Shown here in pieces: positions 22,251 through 29,507 of a stretch of 63,850 nt of DNA. The stretch is taken from IMG/VR virus record IMGVR_UViG_3300046809_000440, positions 1-63,850 of that record. One strand, 5' to 3'. Source of the stretch: a virus. Each line of letters opens with the position of its first letter. Within the stretch, counting starts at the first letter, position 1. The notes beneath the pieces were generated by a model, which had not been told where the DNA came from, did no database searches, and saw nothing but the letters and a program-made list of their open reading frames with translations. Position numbers and translations under genes: made by a program.

Positions 22251-22488
22251 AACCGTATTCGTCGCTTGCCTGCGTCTTGAACCCATAGCGCTCGATGATG
22301 AATTCGATGAACGCGCCGCGCGGGATGCAGCGATTGATCTCGACGACATCGTGCTCGCCATCGGCAAGGCGGTCAGCGTGCGTCTTACCGGCCACCGCGT
22401 CGCGCACCCACGAGCCATAGATGCCGGCGTAATGCTCGATCTGTTCGGCTTGGATGCGAAGCGCCTCGGCTTTGGTCATTTTGATCAT
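22246..22488 (-). CDS. Hypothetical protein, 80 aa
   Basis: ATG at 22488 follows AAAGGGAGAACACGAG, almost the same leader as the gene at 13956. The product MIKMTKAEALRIQAEQIEHY is helical, with INRCIPRGAFIEFIIERYGF. Single-gene unit with its own promoter. Function unknown. Confidence 0.7.
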   Translation of the reverse strand: MIKMTKAEALRIQAEQIEHYAGIYGSWVRDAVAGKTHADRLADGEHDVVEINRCIPRGAFIEFIIERYGFKTQASDEYGC

Positions 22489-22516
22489 CTCGTGTTCTCC
22501 CTTTCTGACAATCCCG

Positions 22517-22545
22517 AACCTATCCCTGTTGCGCGAGAACGTCAA
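22517..22545 (-). promoter_or_regulatory. Leftward promoter with shared 18-bp dyad
   Basis: Minus strand TTGACG (22545-22540), 17-bp spacer, TAGGTT (22522-22517). Contains TTGACGTTCTCGCGCAAC. The downstream leader GTCAGAAAGGGAG resembles those at the two other leftward sites. Confidence 0.75.
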
Positions 22546-22642
22546 CATAATTGTGAGCTAATCGCCAATTTTCTTAAGCCATTCCCCACAAGGCGAAGGG
22601 CGCCCGATGGCGCCCTCCCGCGCGGCGCTCCCGCGTGGTCTC

Positions 22643-22813
22643 TCAAAATCGGAAATAACGGGTGTGTTTGGCGAACGCAGCGCTCAAATCATTTGCTATT
22701 TTGAATCGACCCGAGGCTCGTAAAATGATGGCTGCGATCCGTACGCCGATTAACAAAATGACCAGCGCACCCATTGCCCACGCTATAGGTGTGGCAAATT
22801 CATGCCACGGCAT
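22643..22813 (-). CDS. Single-span membrane protein, 56 aa
   Basis: ATG at 22813 with GGGAG upstream. MPWHEFATPIAWAMGALVIL followed by LIGVRIAAIIL is one long membrane span; the tail is basic. Lies just downstream of the repeat-containing membrane protein and is probably co-expressed. Confidence 0.65.
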   Translation of the reverse strand: MPWHEFATPIAWAMGALVILLIGVRIAAIILRASGRFKIANDLSAAFAKHTRYFRF

Positions 22814-22815
22814 AG

Positions 22816-23073
22816 CTATCTCCCAGCCGAAATGCCGGCTATCAATCCAGCAATGCCGACCACAACCCCAGCCGCAATGCCGGCTATCAATCCAGCAACG
22901 CCCACCACAACCCCAGCCGCAATGCCGGCTATCAATCCAGCAATGCCGACCACAACCCCAGCCCAGCCACAAAACAAACACAGCACCGCCATCCCGTCGC
23001 AGCGCCGATAGGCACCTAGCAACAGGAACACGAAGCCGACAATCAGCGCCGCGCCGAACGCCATCATTTGCAT
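22816..23073 (-). CDS. Membrane protein built from tandem 15-residue repeats, 85 aa
   Basis: ATG at 23073 with GGAGGGGG upstream. After an N-terminal membrane span, the chain contains three near-identical GVVVGIAGLIAGIAA units (residues about 38-83), all hydrophobic and Gly/Ala-rich with GxxxG spacing. It should form tightly packed helices in the membrane. A holin-like role is possible but unproven. Confidence 0.65.
   Translation of the reverse strand: MQMMAFGAALIVGFVFLLLGAYRRCDGMAVLCLFCGWAGVVVGIAGLIAGIAAGVVVGVAGLIAGIAAGVVVGIAGLIAGISAGR
22831..22965. repeat. Three 45-bp tandem repeats
   Basis: Units 22831-22875, 22876-22920 and 22921-22965 are nearly identical (AATGCCGGCTATCAATCCAG and so on) with very few differences. 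They lie in frame in the membrane protein gene and encode 15 residues each. Copy number could change by slippage without frameshift. Confidence 0.9.
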
Positions 23074-23083
23074 CGTCCCCCTC

Positions 23084-23311
23084 CTACGCGTAACCGCGAT
23101 TGCCGCATGTGTTCGCAAGCCGCTCCCGCTCATCCCGAGCCGTCATCCGCTCGACCCGGTAGCCGCTCTTGAACGGCCGCAGATGCATCCCGAACTCCGA
23201 TAGCCTGTAGTGGCAAACGCAATTCGATTGCGTCTCAGTCAGAAAATCGCCCACAAACAAATCCCGCGCCCAAGGCCGATCGTCCGGTGTCTTCGTGTAA
23301 TTCGTTGCCAT
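23084..23311 (-). CDS. Hypothetical protein, 75 aa
   Basis: ATG at 23311 after GGGGGGGG. The product MATNYTKTPDDRPWARDLFV... includes CVCHYRLSEFG and a charged end ERLANTCGNRGYA. It is preceded by the conserved ISSAA-stop-ribosome-site boundary of the gene at 23322. Confidence 0.6.
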   Translation of the reverse strand: MATNYTKTPDDRPWARDLFVGDFLTETQSNCVCHYRLSEFGMHLRPFKSGYRVERMTARDERERLANTCGNRGYA

Positions 23312-23321
23312 CGTCCCCCCC

Positions 23322-23507
23322 CTACGCCGCGCTGCTGATGAAAACACTGATTTGGCGCTCGGCAACCCGCGCGTCGCGCTCAGTCTCGTAACCCCTGTCG
23401 TACATGGCAAACGCCGCCTTGTTCGCGAGGATTGCCGAAAACAGATCGCGGCGGCTGGTCATCAGCGATATGTGCCAGCGCCCGTCATTCATTTGCCAAA
23501 CGTACAT
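23322..23507 (-). CDS. Hypothetical protein, 61 aa, ending ISSAA
   Basis: ATG at 23507 directly after TAGGAGGGGATGAGCG. The product MYVWQMNDGRWHISLMTSRR... resembles a small alpha/beta fold. It shares the C-terminal pentapeptide ISSAA and the following ribosome site with two neighbours. Confidence 0.65.
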   Translation of the reverse strand: MYVWQMNDGRWHISLMTSRRDLFSAILANKAAFAMYDRGYETERDARVAERQISVFISSAA

Positions 23508-23520
23508 CGCTCATCCCCTC

Positions 23521-23796
23521 CTACGCCGCGCTGCTGATGTGAGGCAGTTCGCCATCCTGACGAGCCTGCAATTGCGTCCGACCCGTAAAGCCGAATTCCC
23601 ATTCCGCCGCGATGTACCGCTTCCGCGCCCGATCCCAAGCCGCATCGGTCGGAGCAATCAATCGCTCGATCATCGGATGCACCTTCGCGAAATTCTCGCA
23701 AATGTTCCGCTGCGTGTGCCGCTCCGTGTACGCCACCAGCCAGCGCTTGCCGCTCGTGTCGCGTACCGCAATTTCGTACCGTGTCGTGTGTTGCAT
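23521..23796 (-). CDS. Hypothetical protein, 91 aa, ending ISSAA
   Basis: ATG at 23796 after GGAGGGGATGAGCG. Product MQHTTRYEIAVRDTSGKRWL... starts with two beta strands and has a helical, aromatic centre (DAAWDRARKRYIAAEWEFGF). Unknown function. Confidence 0.65.
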   Translation of the reverse strand: MQHTTRYEIAVRDTSGKRWLVAYTERHTQRNICENFAKVHPMIERLIAPTDAAWDRARKRYIAAEWEFGFTGRTQLQARQDGELPHISSAA

Positions 23797-23809
23797 CGCT
23801 CATCCCCTC

Positions 23810-24022
23810 CTACGCCGCGCTGCTGATCGAACGCCGGCCTTGCTCCAGCCGCCAATCGTCGCCAGCAATCCCGTCATCCCGACCGTTCTGATAAATGTCC
23901 AGCATTTCGGTCGTCATGTGCGGGTAGCGCGTCAAAACCTCTCTCGCGCTAACCGATACGCCTGTCTGCTGCCCATGCCGGAAACCAAGCTCGAATGTCA
24001 TCTGCCGAAGTGTCGTGTCCAT
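23810..24022 (-). CDS. Hypothetical protein, 70 aa, ending ISSAA
   Basis: ATG at 24022 after AGGAGATGAGCG. Product MDTTLRQMTFELGFRHGQQT... includes GRDDGIAGDDWRLEQGRR. First gene of this leftward set, next to the divergent region that faces the terminase genes. Confidence 0.65.
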   Translation of the reverse strand: MDTTLRQMTFELGFRHGQQTGVSVSAREVLTRYPHMTTEMLDIYQNGRDDGIAGDDWRLEQGRRSISSAA

Positions 24023-24125
24023 CGCTCATCTCCTTTTGACAGGATGCATGTTGACACACTCGCGCAACAGACGCAACAACAAAATCGTTGCGCTCAACAG
24101 AAAATCGGCGTAATCGCCCTTCCCC
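24023..24125. promoter_or_regulatory. Divergent region before terminase, with the 18-bp dyad
   Basis: TTGACACACTCGCGCAAC at 24051-24068 is the same element as at three leftward promoters, here in the opposite orientation, facing the terminase operon. As a rightward promoter it would have a weak -10 (CAACAA). The leftward leader GTCAAAAGGAG matches the other leftward units, so the element probably serves both directions. ACAACAAAATCG-like repeats follow. Confidence 0.5.
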
Positions 24126-24683
24126 ATGCCAGCAGGTCGGCCAAGCAATTACTCGGATGAACTCGCCGATGAGATTTGCAGCCTCGTCCGAGATGGTCTG
24201 CCTATCCGCGAAATCGCGTTGTTCGACGGACTGCCAACAGACCGAACAATCTGGCGGTGGCTCGACGAGAAGCCGGAATTCCGTCAGAAATACGCGAGTG
24301 CCAAAGAGGTGCAGGCTGAGCGGCAAGCCGAGGAATTGCTTGAGATTGCCGACGATGGCCGCAACGATTGGATGGAGCGTCATCAGGACGGTGAGGCTGT
24401 CGGTATTGTCCCGGATCACGAGCACATCAACCGGTCTAGACTGCGGGTCGATACTCGCAAGTGGTTGATGTCGAAGATGCTTCCGAAAAAGTACGGCGAC
24501 CGGACTTCGATCGAGCATTCCGGCGCTGTTTCGGTGGACATGCTGACGGATTCCGCGCTGTCGGTGCGGCTATTCGCCGAGCTTGTGGCGTTCGGGATTG
24601 CTGAGGATCAGGCTCGGGCGCTGGTCGAGGATCAGCGCGGCTCGGCGATCGAGCATGTAGCCGCGCAGGACGATGAGGGTTGA
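24126..24683 (+). CDS. Terminase small subunit, 185 aa
   Basis: MPAGRPSNYSDELADEICSL and GLPIREIALFDGLPTDRTIW form a helix-turn-helix of the kind found in phage small terminases. These are followed by KYASAKEVQAERQAEELLEI, DTRKWLMSKMLPKKYGDRTS and an acidic C-terminus. Length and position directly before TerL fit. It recognises the packaging site and recruits the large subunit. Confidence 0.85.
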   Translation: MPAGRPSNYSDELADEICSLVRDGLPIREIALFDGLPTDRTIWRWLDEKPEFRQKYASAKEVQAERQAEELLEIADDGRNDWMERHQDGEAVGIVPDHEHINRSRLRVDTRKWLMSKMLPKKYGDRTSIEHSGAVSVDMLTDSALSVRLFAELVAFGIAEDQARALVEDQRGSAIEHVAAQDDEG

Positions 24684-24808
24684 CCTCGCGAGGAGTCAGC
24701 GGAGACTCCCTCCGCCTACCTATGCCGGTTGCGGTAATGTTTCCAATGACATAGCGCCTGACGGTAGCCGCTACCTATCATTATACCTATCATTGCGCAG
24801 GCGTAGCG
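24684..24808. other. Intergenic region before TerL
   Basis: No gene seen. Contains a hairpin GGAGTC-AGCGGA-GACTCC (24692-24709) and two direct copies of TACCTATCA (24772-24780 and 24784-24792), a motif that recurs as an inverted repeat at 62397-62432. Could hold an operator or a packaging signal. Confidence 0.4.
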
Positions 24809-27439
24809 ATGCCTGACGGCGCCGACATTCGCCCCGTTCTGCTCAAGCCCAGCCCGGCTTTGCGCCCCCTGCTGTTCGAGTTTGCGCGGCGGCGGGAACG
24901 GCGGGAATGCGAGGGGTCGTTGCTTGCCTTCCTGGCTCGGGCGTGGCGCGAATTCGACCCGTCGCCGTTCATCTTCAACTGGCATCACAAGGTACTTTGC
25001 GAGGAACTGGAGGCGCTCGCGCGGGGCGAGATCAGGGATTCGGTGATCAACATCCCGCCGCGGACGGGGAAGACGAACATCATCTCGGTGGCGTTCCCGG
25101 CCTGGCTATGGGTGCAGCCGGAGGAGCGACAGGCGCCGCTGATGGGGCCGCACGTCCGGTTCCTCTGCGTTTCCTACGGCTCGACGCTGGCGGAGGTGGC
25201 CGCGGTCAAGATGCGCCGGCTGGTTATGGGGCCGTGGTATCAGGCTCACTGGGGCAAGCGGGTGCAGATCAGGGCCGATCAGGCTGGGCGCAGCGATTTC
25301 GGCAACACGGCCGGCGGTGAACGCATCTCGAATTCGATCGAAGGAGGCATCCTCGGGCGAGGCGGCGACATTCAGATCATCGACGATCCGCACAAGGTTG
25401 ACGGGGCGGAGTCCGATGTCGAGCGGGATCGCACGCTGCGGGCGCTGGCGGAAGGTCTGACGACTCGTATCACCGACCCGAGGATCGCTGCGCGCGTGCT
25501 GGTGATGCAGCGGCTGCACTCGGACGACGCGACGAACCATGCGCTGGAGCGCTGGCCCGACCCGTCGCATGTCATGTTGCCGATGCGGTTCGATCCAGAG
25601 CGGGCGACGGAGGCTGATCCGCGGAACGAGCCGGGGGAGCTGCTGTGGCCCGAGGTATGGGACGAGGAGTCGGTGCTGCGAGAGGAGCGCGAGCTAGGGA
25701 GTTATGGCGCAGCGGGGCAGCTGCAGCAGATGCCGGTGCCGCGGGGCGGTGGGATCATCCTGGAGGAGTGGTGGCAGTTCTGGCCGGATGGTGATTTCCC
25801 GCCATTTGGCACTTGTGTTGCGGCGCTGGATACGGCGTACAAGTTGAAAGAGGAGTCGGATTATAACGCGTTGACGGTGTGGTCTGCGTTTGCGCATCCA
25901 GAAACGGACAAGCCGAAGGTGATGTTGCGGGACGCATGGCAGGTACGGGCGACGCTTGCTGATCTGGTGGCGAAGGTAATAAAGACATGCCTGCTCCACA
26001 AGGTTGATACGTTGTTGATCGAGGACTCGGCGCGCGGGTCCGATGTCGCGGACGAGATACACCGCTTAGTAAGCAAGCGGGAGATACACATCGAGCTTGT
26101 ACCTCCGGCGGGCGATAAGGCATCTCGGCTTAGTGCGGTTTCGCCGTTGTTCGAGAACGAGATCATCTACGCGCCGGATCGGGAATGGTCGCAGATGGTG
26201 ATTGATCAGGTGGCGAAGTTTCCTCGTGTGCGCCACGACGATTTGTGCTTCGTGGCAGGGACGGCTATAGCGACGAGGCGGGGCGCGGTTCCGATAGAGG
26301 AAGTCGTCGCGGGGGATTTTGTCGTCACGCCGCTAGGATGGCGGCGGGTAACGGCGCAGTCGGCGACAGGGGTTAAAGCGGTGGTCAGCCGCGGTGCGCT
26401 CTGCGGGACGGCTGGGCACCCTGTCTATACGTTTGATGCAGGATACCGCCACCTATATAGTATCAACTCAGTATCATTATTGAGCGAGTTGACGCTATGC
26501 GGCTTGATGCGGCAAATCCTCCCGAGACGGTGGAATTCATGGGTGTTGTCTACCGCCGCATGGGAGGGAAGCGGCGGTATTATCTCTCGCAATCCACGTC
26601 TAATGCGGGGCGTAGGGAAGCCAAAGGTTTGCACGTTGCCATCTGGGAGCACAAAGAGCGGCGCCCGGCCCCTCCTGGTCATGAGGTGCATCACAGGGAC
26701 CACGATACGTTTAATTGTGATCCTGACAACTTGGAGTGTTTACCGAAAGGCGTGCATCGCCGCCAATCTAAGAACGTGGACGAGGTTGCGCAGCGAACGC
26801 ATCTGGAGCGTATTCGGCCGCTGGCTGCTGTGTGGCACCGCTCTAACGAAGGGCGCGAGTGGCATCGAGGGCATGCAAAAAATAGTTTCCGGCAAGAAGG
26901 GGCGGCCAAGCCTTATTCGTTGGTTGTGCCAACTAAGCTGCTGTGCGATTGGTGCGGAAACGAATACAGCACAGTACAGCCGGGGGTATCAAGGTTTTGT
27001 GGTCAGCGATGCGCTTCGGCATGTTTGGCTTTTGAGCGTGGAAAGAATAAGAAAGTTAGTAGGTATTACGCTTCCGCTAGAGGAATTCGCTTTGACTGCA
27101 CCTGCGAATGGTGCGGCACTATTTTCACTCCCGCCGATCAGCCAAAATCACGGACGCGAAGGTTTTGCGAGCAGCCATGCTCGTCTGCATTCTTCAGGTA
27201 CAAATACGGCCTTACAAAAACCATCCACCCTCACTATGCAGCCGGTTTACAACCTGAAGGTTGAGGATGCGGGTTGCTACTACGCGAATGGCGTACTGGT
27301 GCATAACTGTGACACTGTGGCGCTGGCCCTGTCGTATCTCCGCAAGACGGGTGTAGTGGTGCGGCGCGAGGAGCATGATGATGAGGTTACGGAGCGGCTG
27401 CGGTATCGGAAACAGCCTACGGCGGTTTACGATGTCTAG
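24809..27439 (+). CDS. Terminase large subunit interrupted by an intein, 876 codons
   Basis: The ATPase part has Walker A NIPPRTGKTN (81-90) and Walker B IQIIDDPHK (about 190). The RNase-H-like nuclease part has AALDTAYK (about 339), LLIEDSARGSD (about 402) and the final HDDL-CDTVALAL. The intein (residues 480-833) splits this last motif immediately before its catalytic-region Asp. Removing it leaves 522 residues, a normal TerL length. ATG at 24809 has only AGGCG upstream. Packaging therefore depends on splicing if the frame is read as shown. Confidence 0.9.
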   Translation: MPDGADIRPVLLKPSPALRPLLFEFARRRERRECEGSLLAFLARAWREFDPSPFIFNWHHKVLCEELEALARGEIRDSVINIPPRTGKTNIISVAFPAWLWVQPEERQAPLMGPHVRFLCVSYGSTLAEVAAVKMRRLVMGPWYQAHWGKRVQIRADQAGRSDFGNTAGGERISNSIEGGILGRGGDIQIIDDPHKVDGAESDVERDRTLRALAEGLTTRITDPRIAARVLVMQRLHSDDATNHALERWPDPSHVMLPMRFDPERATEADPRNEPGELLWPEVWDEESVLREERELGSYGAAGQLQQMPVPRGGGIILEEWWQFWPDGDFPPFGTCVAALDTAYKLKEESDYNALTVWSAFAHPETDKPKVMLRDAWQVRATLADLVAKVIKTCLLHKVDTLLIEDSARGSDVADEIHRLVSKREIHIELVPPAGDKASRLSAVSPLFENEIIYAPDREWSQMVIDQVAKFPRVRHDDLCFVAGTAIATRRGAVPIEEVVAGDFVVTPLGWRRVTAQSATGVKAVVSRGALCGTAGHPVYTFDAGYRHLYSINSVSLLSELTLCGLMRQILPRRWNSWVLSTAAWEGSGGIISRNPRLMRGVGKPKVCTLPSGSTKSGARPLLVMRCITGTTIRLIVILTTWSVYRKACIAANLRTWTRLRSERIWSVFGRWLLCGTALTKGASGIEGMQKIVSGKKGRPSLIRWLCQLSCCAIGAETNTAQYSRGYQGFVVSDALRHVWLLSVERIRKLVGITLPLEEFALTAPANGAALFSLPPISQNHGREGFASSHARLHSSGTNTALQKPSTLTMQPVYNLKVEDAGCYYANGVLVHNCDTVALALSYLRKTGVVVRREEHDDEVTERLRYRKQPTAVYDV
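26246..27307 (+). other. Intein in TerL (354 codons)
   Basis: Begins CFVAGTAIATRRGAVPIEEV (block A) with a block B TAGHPVYT; ends with QPVYNLKVEDAGCYYANGVL and VHN, followed by Cys as +1 residue. These are complete class 1 splicing motifs. Between them about 250 codons show no recognisable endonuclease in the intein frame, but hold an HNH gene in another frame. Confidence 0.92.
26497..27264 (+). CDS. HNH homing endonuclease nested in the TerL intein in the +2 frame
   Basis: A 255-codon frame, offset +2 (-1) from TerL. The HNH core is GHEVHHRDHDTFNCDPDNLE (61-80) followed by CLPKGVHRRQS. Two zinc modules follow: CDWC...FCGQRC (150-172) and CEWC...FCEQPC (203-228). ATG at 26497 has GAGCGAG upstream. 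The nuclease would be made independently of TerL and not fused to the intein. The last few codons overlap the C-terminal splicing region. Confidence 0.9.
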   Translation: MRLDAANPPETVEFMGVVYRRMGGKRRYYLSQSTSNAGRREAKGLHVAIWEHKERRPAPPGHEVHHRDHDTFNCDPDNLECLPKGVHRRQSKNVDEVAQRTHLERIRPLAAVWHRSNEGREWHRGHAKNSFRQEGAAKPYSLVVPTKLLCDWCGNEYSTVQPGVSRFCGQRCASACLAFERGKNKKVSRYYASARGIRFDCTCEWCGTIFTPADQPKSRTRRFCEQPCSSAFFRYKYGLTKTIHPHYAAGLQPEG

Positions 27440-27511
27440 GGCGGGGGGAAGCTCGGGGCGTTCGACCCCTGGGGTGCGGGAGGTGATTGCGGTTCTGCGG
27501 TTGGTCGGCGG

Positions 27512-27823
27512 ATGAGCGAGGAGCGCTATCTCGGTCTTGCTCGTCTGCGTGCGGAGGGGCAGCCGACCAAATTCGATGAAGGCAGCAGCGGGCGTGATGA
27601 GCCGCGATATCCTGTCGGGCCGCCGGTTTATCCGCCGGACGCGAGCAAGCCAGGGCTTCATTGGCTCCGTGATTGCGTTGGAGCGCTAAATATAGCCGAG
27701 TGGGAAACGGAATGGGGTTCCTCGCGGTGGCTGCTATTTGGCACTGAAATTGATCGTAGCGCCGAGGAGATTGGGGCCGAGGGGTTCACCTATCACTCGG
27801 CCGTGATTGTTCCGGAGGACTGA
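27512..27823 (+). CDS. Hypothetical protein, 103 aa
   Basis: Product MSEERYLGLARLRAEGQPTK... is acidic, with a Pro-rich centre and SSRWLLFGTEIDRSAEEIGA. It lies 72 bases after TerL and overlaps the next start (TGATG). No family recognised. Confidence 0.6.
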   Translation: MSEERYLGLARLRAEGQPTKFDEGSSGRDEPRYPVGPPVYPPDASKPGLHWLRDCVGALNIAEWETEWGSSRWLLFGTEIDRSAEEIGAEGFTYHSAVIVPED

Positions 27824-28053
27824 TGCCTAGCCGCCGGGTAAAGCGCCGCGCTGCGGCTGTTCGACGGCAGCAGGAGTGGCGGCACGCCATGAGCCGGCGC
27901 GCTCTGCCCGAGCCGGCTGACATGTGGATATTCGATCAGATCGAAACTGAGGTCAGCCTCGGCTATTCGATCGCGCGAGAGATGCTCGACAACAATCTCT
28001 ACCGCGGGATGTTCGGAGCGGAGCCGGTTCCGGGCTTTAGGGCGAGAAAGTGA
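27823..28053 (+). CDS. Hypothetical basic protein, 76 aa
   Basis: ATG overlaps the upstream stop. The product has a strongly basic N-terminus (MPSRRVKRRAAAVRRQQEWR) and an acidic helical C-terminal part. Possibly nucleic-acid or virion associated. Unknown function. Confidence 0.6.
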   Translation: MPSRRVKRRAAAVRRQQEWRHAMSRRALPEPADMWIFDQIETEVSLGYSIAREMLDNNLYRGMFGAEPVPGFRARK

Positions 28054-28060
28054 CAGATTG

Positions 28061-28348
28061 ATGACCGAACCCAACGGCGTGCCGGCATCGCCTTCCTGCG
28101 AGACGTGCGATTTCATGCGGCGAGAGGGCAATTCGATGCGGTGCTACTGGGACCCGCCGGTGCCGATGTATCTTGGACTGGTGGGGGGGCATGATGGCGG
28201 TGCGCCGACGCTGCTATCGACTGGGGTTTACCCCGAGGTGTATCCGGGGCGGTTTTGCCGGCATCATTCGGAGTTGCGAGGGGATGGGCAGCTATCTCCT
28301 GGGGTTGAGCGGTCGGCGGTTTCGGCGCATGAGGGAGTATCGCACTGA
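28061..28348 (+). CDS. Small Cys-containing protein, 95 aa
   Basis: ATG at 28061. SCETCDFMRREGNSMRCYWD followed by RFCRHH gives a Cys2-Cys-Cys/His pattern that could bind zinc or a cluster. Similar short CxxC proteins occur among phage structural operons. Function unknown. Confidence 0.6.
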   Translation: MTEPNGVPASPSCETCDFMRREGNSMRCYWDPPVPMYLGLVGGHDGGAPTLLSTGVYPEVYPGRFCRHHSELRGDGQLSPGVERSAVSAHEGVSH

Positions 28349-28899
28349 TGGGTAAATGGCCCGGCGCGAACGCGGAACTGTGGCGCTCAAACTACCGATG
28401 GCCCCTATTGCCGGCCTCTGTTGCTGACATGCACTTCGTCCGTACTGGGATGTCGGCTACGCGGGTTGATGAGACGCCTTCTGGCGAGGATGCGCCCGAT
28501 TTCCGCGACGCGGTAATTGCGGGGCTACGAGAGCGTGGCTGGCCGGAGCATGGGTTGGACGACAATGATTGCGTTGTCTGGTGTGGTACGGAGGGCGGCT
28601 CGGTCAGGTTTGGGCGCGGCGAGTGGGGGCATGTTTTTGAATATGGGACAGCGGACGGATCGGAGGGAGGGCGGACGAGCTTTGCGGATGGCGTGTCGCC
28701 TGAGCGGGTGGTTGAGGCGATTGACCGTATGCGCTGGGTGATTGGGCTGCCGGCGCTAGAGGAGGGGGGGGTCGTCGTCGTGCCGGTCGAGGCGACCTCG
28801 ACCATGTGCAGCGCGGGGTCGGATGCCGCAGGCGGAGACATTGGAATCGTCGGTGCATCAAGCGTCTACGAGGCGATGGTGGGGGCGAGGCCGCGATGA
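28348..28899 (+). CDS. Hypothetical protein, 183 aa
   Basis: ATG overlaps the upstream stop; GAGGGAG precedes. Starts MGKWPGANAELWRSNYRWPL, with a middle region of Gly-rich strands and a C-terminal low-complexity part (EEGGVVVVPVEATSTMCSAG). No family recognised. Confidence 0.6.
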   Translation: MGKWPGANAELWRSNYRWPLLPASVADMHFVRTGMSATRVDETPSGEDAPDFRDAVIAGLRERGWPEHGLDDNDCVVWCGTEGGSVRFGRGEWGHVFEYGTADGSEGGRTSFADGVSPERVVEAIDRMRWVIGLPALEEGGVVVVPVEATSTMCSAGSDAAGGDIGIVGASSVYEAMVGARPR

Positions 28900-28994
28900 T
28901 CTTCATCGATCGCCGTCAGCGGTGCCTGCTGCGGTCGAGGCCGGCGGCGAAGGAAGACCTGGCGTATGTGCCGACGCGGTGGATTGGGGAATGA
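28896..28994 (+). CDS. FIDRRQ peptide 1, 32 aa
   Basis: ATGA overlap. MIFIDRRQRCLLRSRPAAKE and 12 more residues. Its first ten codons are nearly identical to those of the genes at 28991 and 29241. Its stop overlaps the next start. Confidence 0.5.
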   Translation: MIFIDRRQRCLLRSRPAAKEDLAYVPTRWIGE

Positions 28995-29239
28995 CCTTCA
29001 TTGATCGCCGGCAAGGGGTGGTGCAACGGCGATCGGCAGATGTGGTCAACGCAATAGATCGCGAGAAGGTAGCGGCGTTGATGATAAGGTTGTCGATTGC
29101 AACAGGGCACGGAGATACTATTGATGATCTTATCTCTGAATTAGAAGCCGCGATTGTGGATCGATGCGAGCGTTATTATGAGCGTGGGGTAGATGACGGC
29201 ATCAGTCTAGTGACTGGGCGAATTGAAAGGGTTATCTGA
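28991..29239 (+). CDS. FIDRRQ protein 2, 82 aa
   Basis: ATGA overlap. MTFIDRRQGVVQRRSADVVN, then a helical acidic body (DTIDDLISELEAAIVDRCER). Shares the FIDRRQ start with its neighbours; the rest is unrelated. Unknown function. Confidence 0.6.
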   Translation: MTFIDRRQGVVQRRSADVVNAIDREKVAALMIRLSIATGHGDTIDDLISELEAAIVDRCERYYERGVDDGISLVTGRIERVI

Positions 29240-29240
29240 G

Positions 29241-29507
29241 GTGTTCATTGATCGCCGTCAGCGGTGCCTGCAGTGTGGGAAGGTGCTGACGAGGCGGAGG
29301 CACAGCATAATCAGCGGCAAGTTTTGCAGCATGTCGCATAGCCTGACCTTTCTCCGTGAGCATGGGATCGCTGCGGGTGATTTGGCGCATCGACAGCCGG
29401 TCGAGGGTCGGCCGCAGGGGTGCGAGACGGTGGAGGCGTGGTTGCTGGCTGGGGGTCGGGTGTACCGGGAGGATGACCCGGCGCTACGGGCGCGGGGGAT
29501 TGGGTGA
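29241..29507 (+). CDS. FIDRRQ protein 3 with zinc-finger-like motif, 88 aa
   Basis: GTG at 29241 is placed so that the product starts VFIDRRQRCLQCGKVLTRRR, matching the other two genes. CLQCG and KFCSMSH form a CxxC...C arrangement. A longer in-frame start at 29223 exists but lacks the match. Confidence 0.55.
   Translation: MFIDRRQRCLQCGKVLTRRRHSIISGKFCSMSHSLTFLREHGIAAGDLAHRQPVEGRPQGCETVEAWLLAGGRVYREDDPALRARGIG

Noticed and set aside
22831-22965. Tandem 45-bp repeats as a possible CRISPR array
   Set aside because: Units are contiguous with no spacers and encode repeats in a membrane protein.
24126-24683. Small terminase gene read as a transcriptional regulator because of its helix-turn-helix
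   Set aside because: Length, the C-terminal KWLMSKMLPKKYG region and the position directly before TerL fit a small terminase.
28896-29275. FIDRRQ repeats as a diversity-generating retroelement
   Set aside because: No reverse transcriptase and no adenine-biased variable repeat are visible; the shared part is constant and the rest unrelated.
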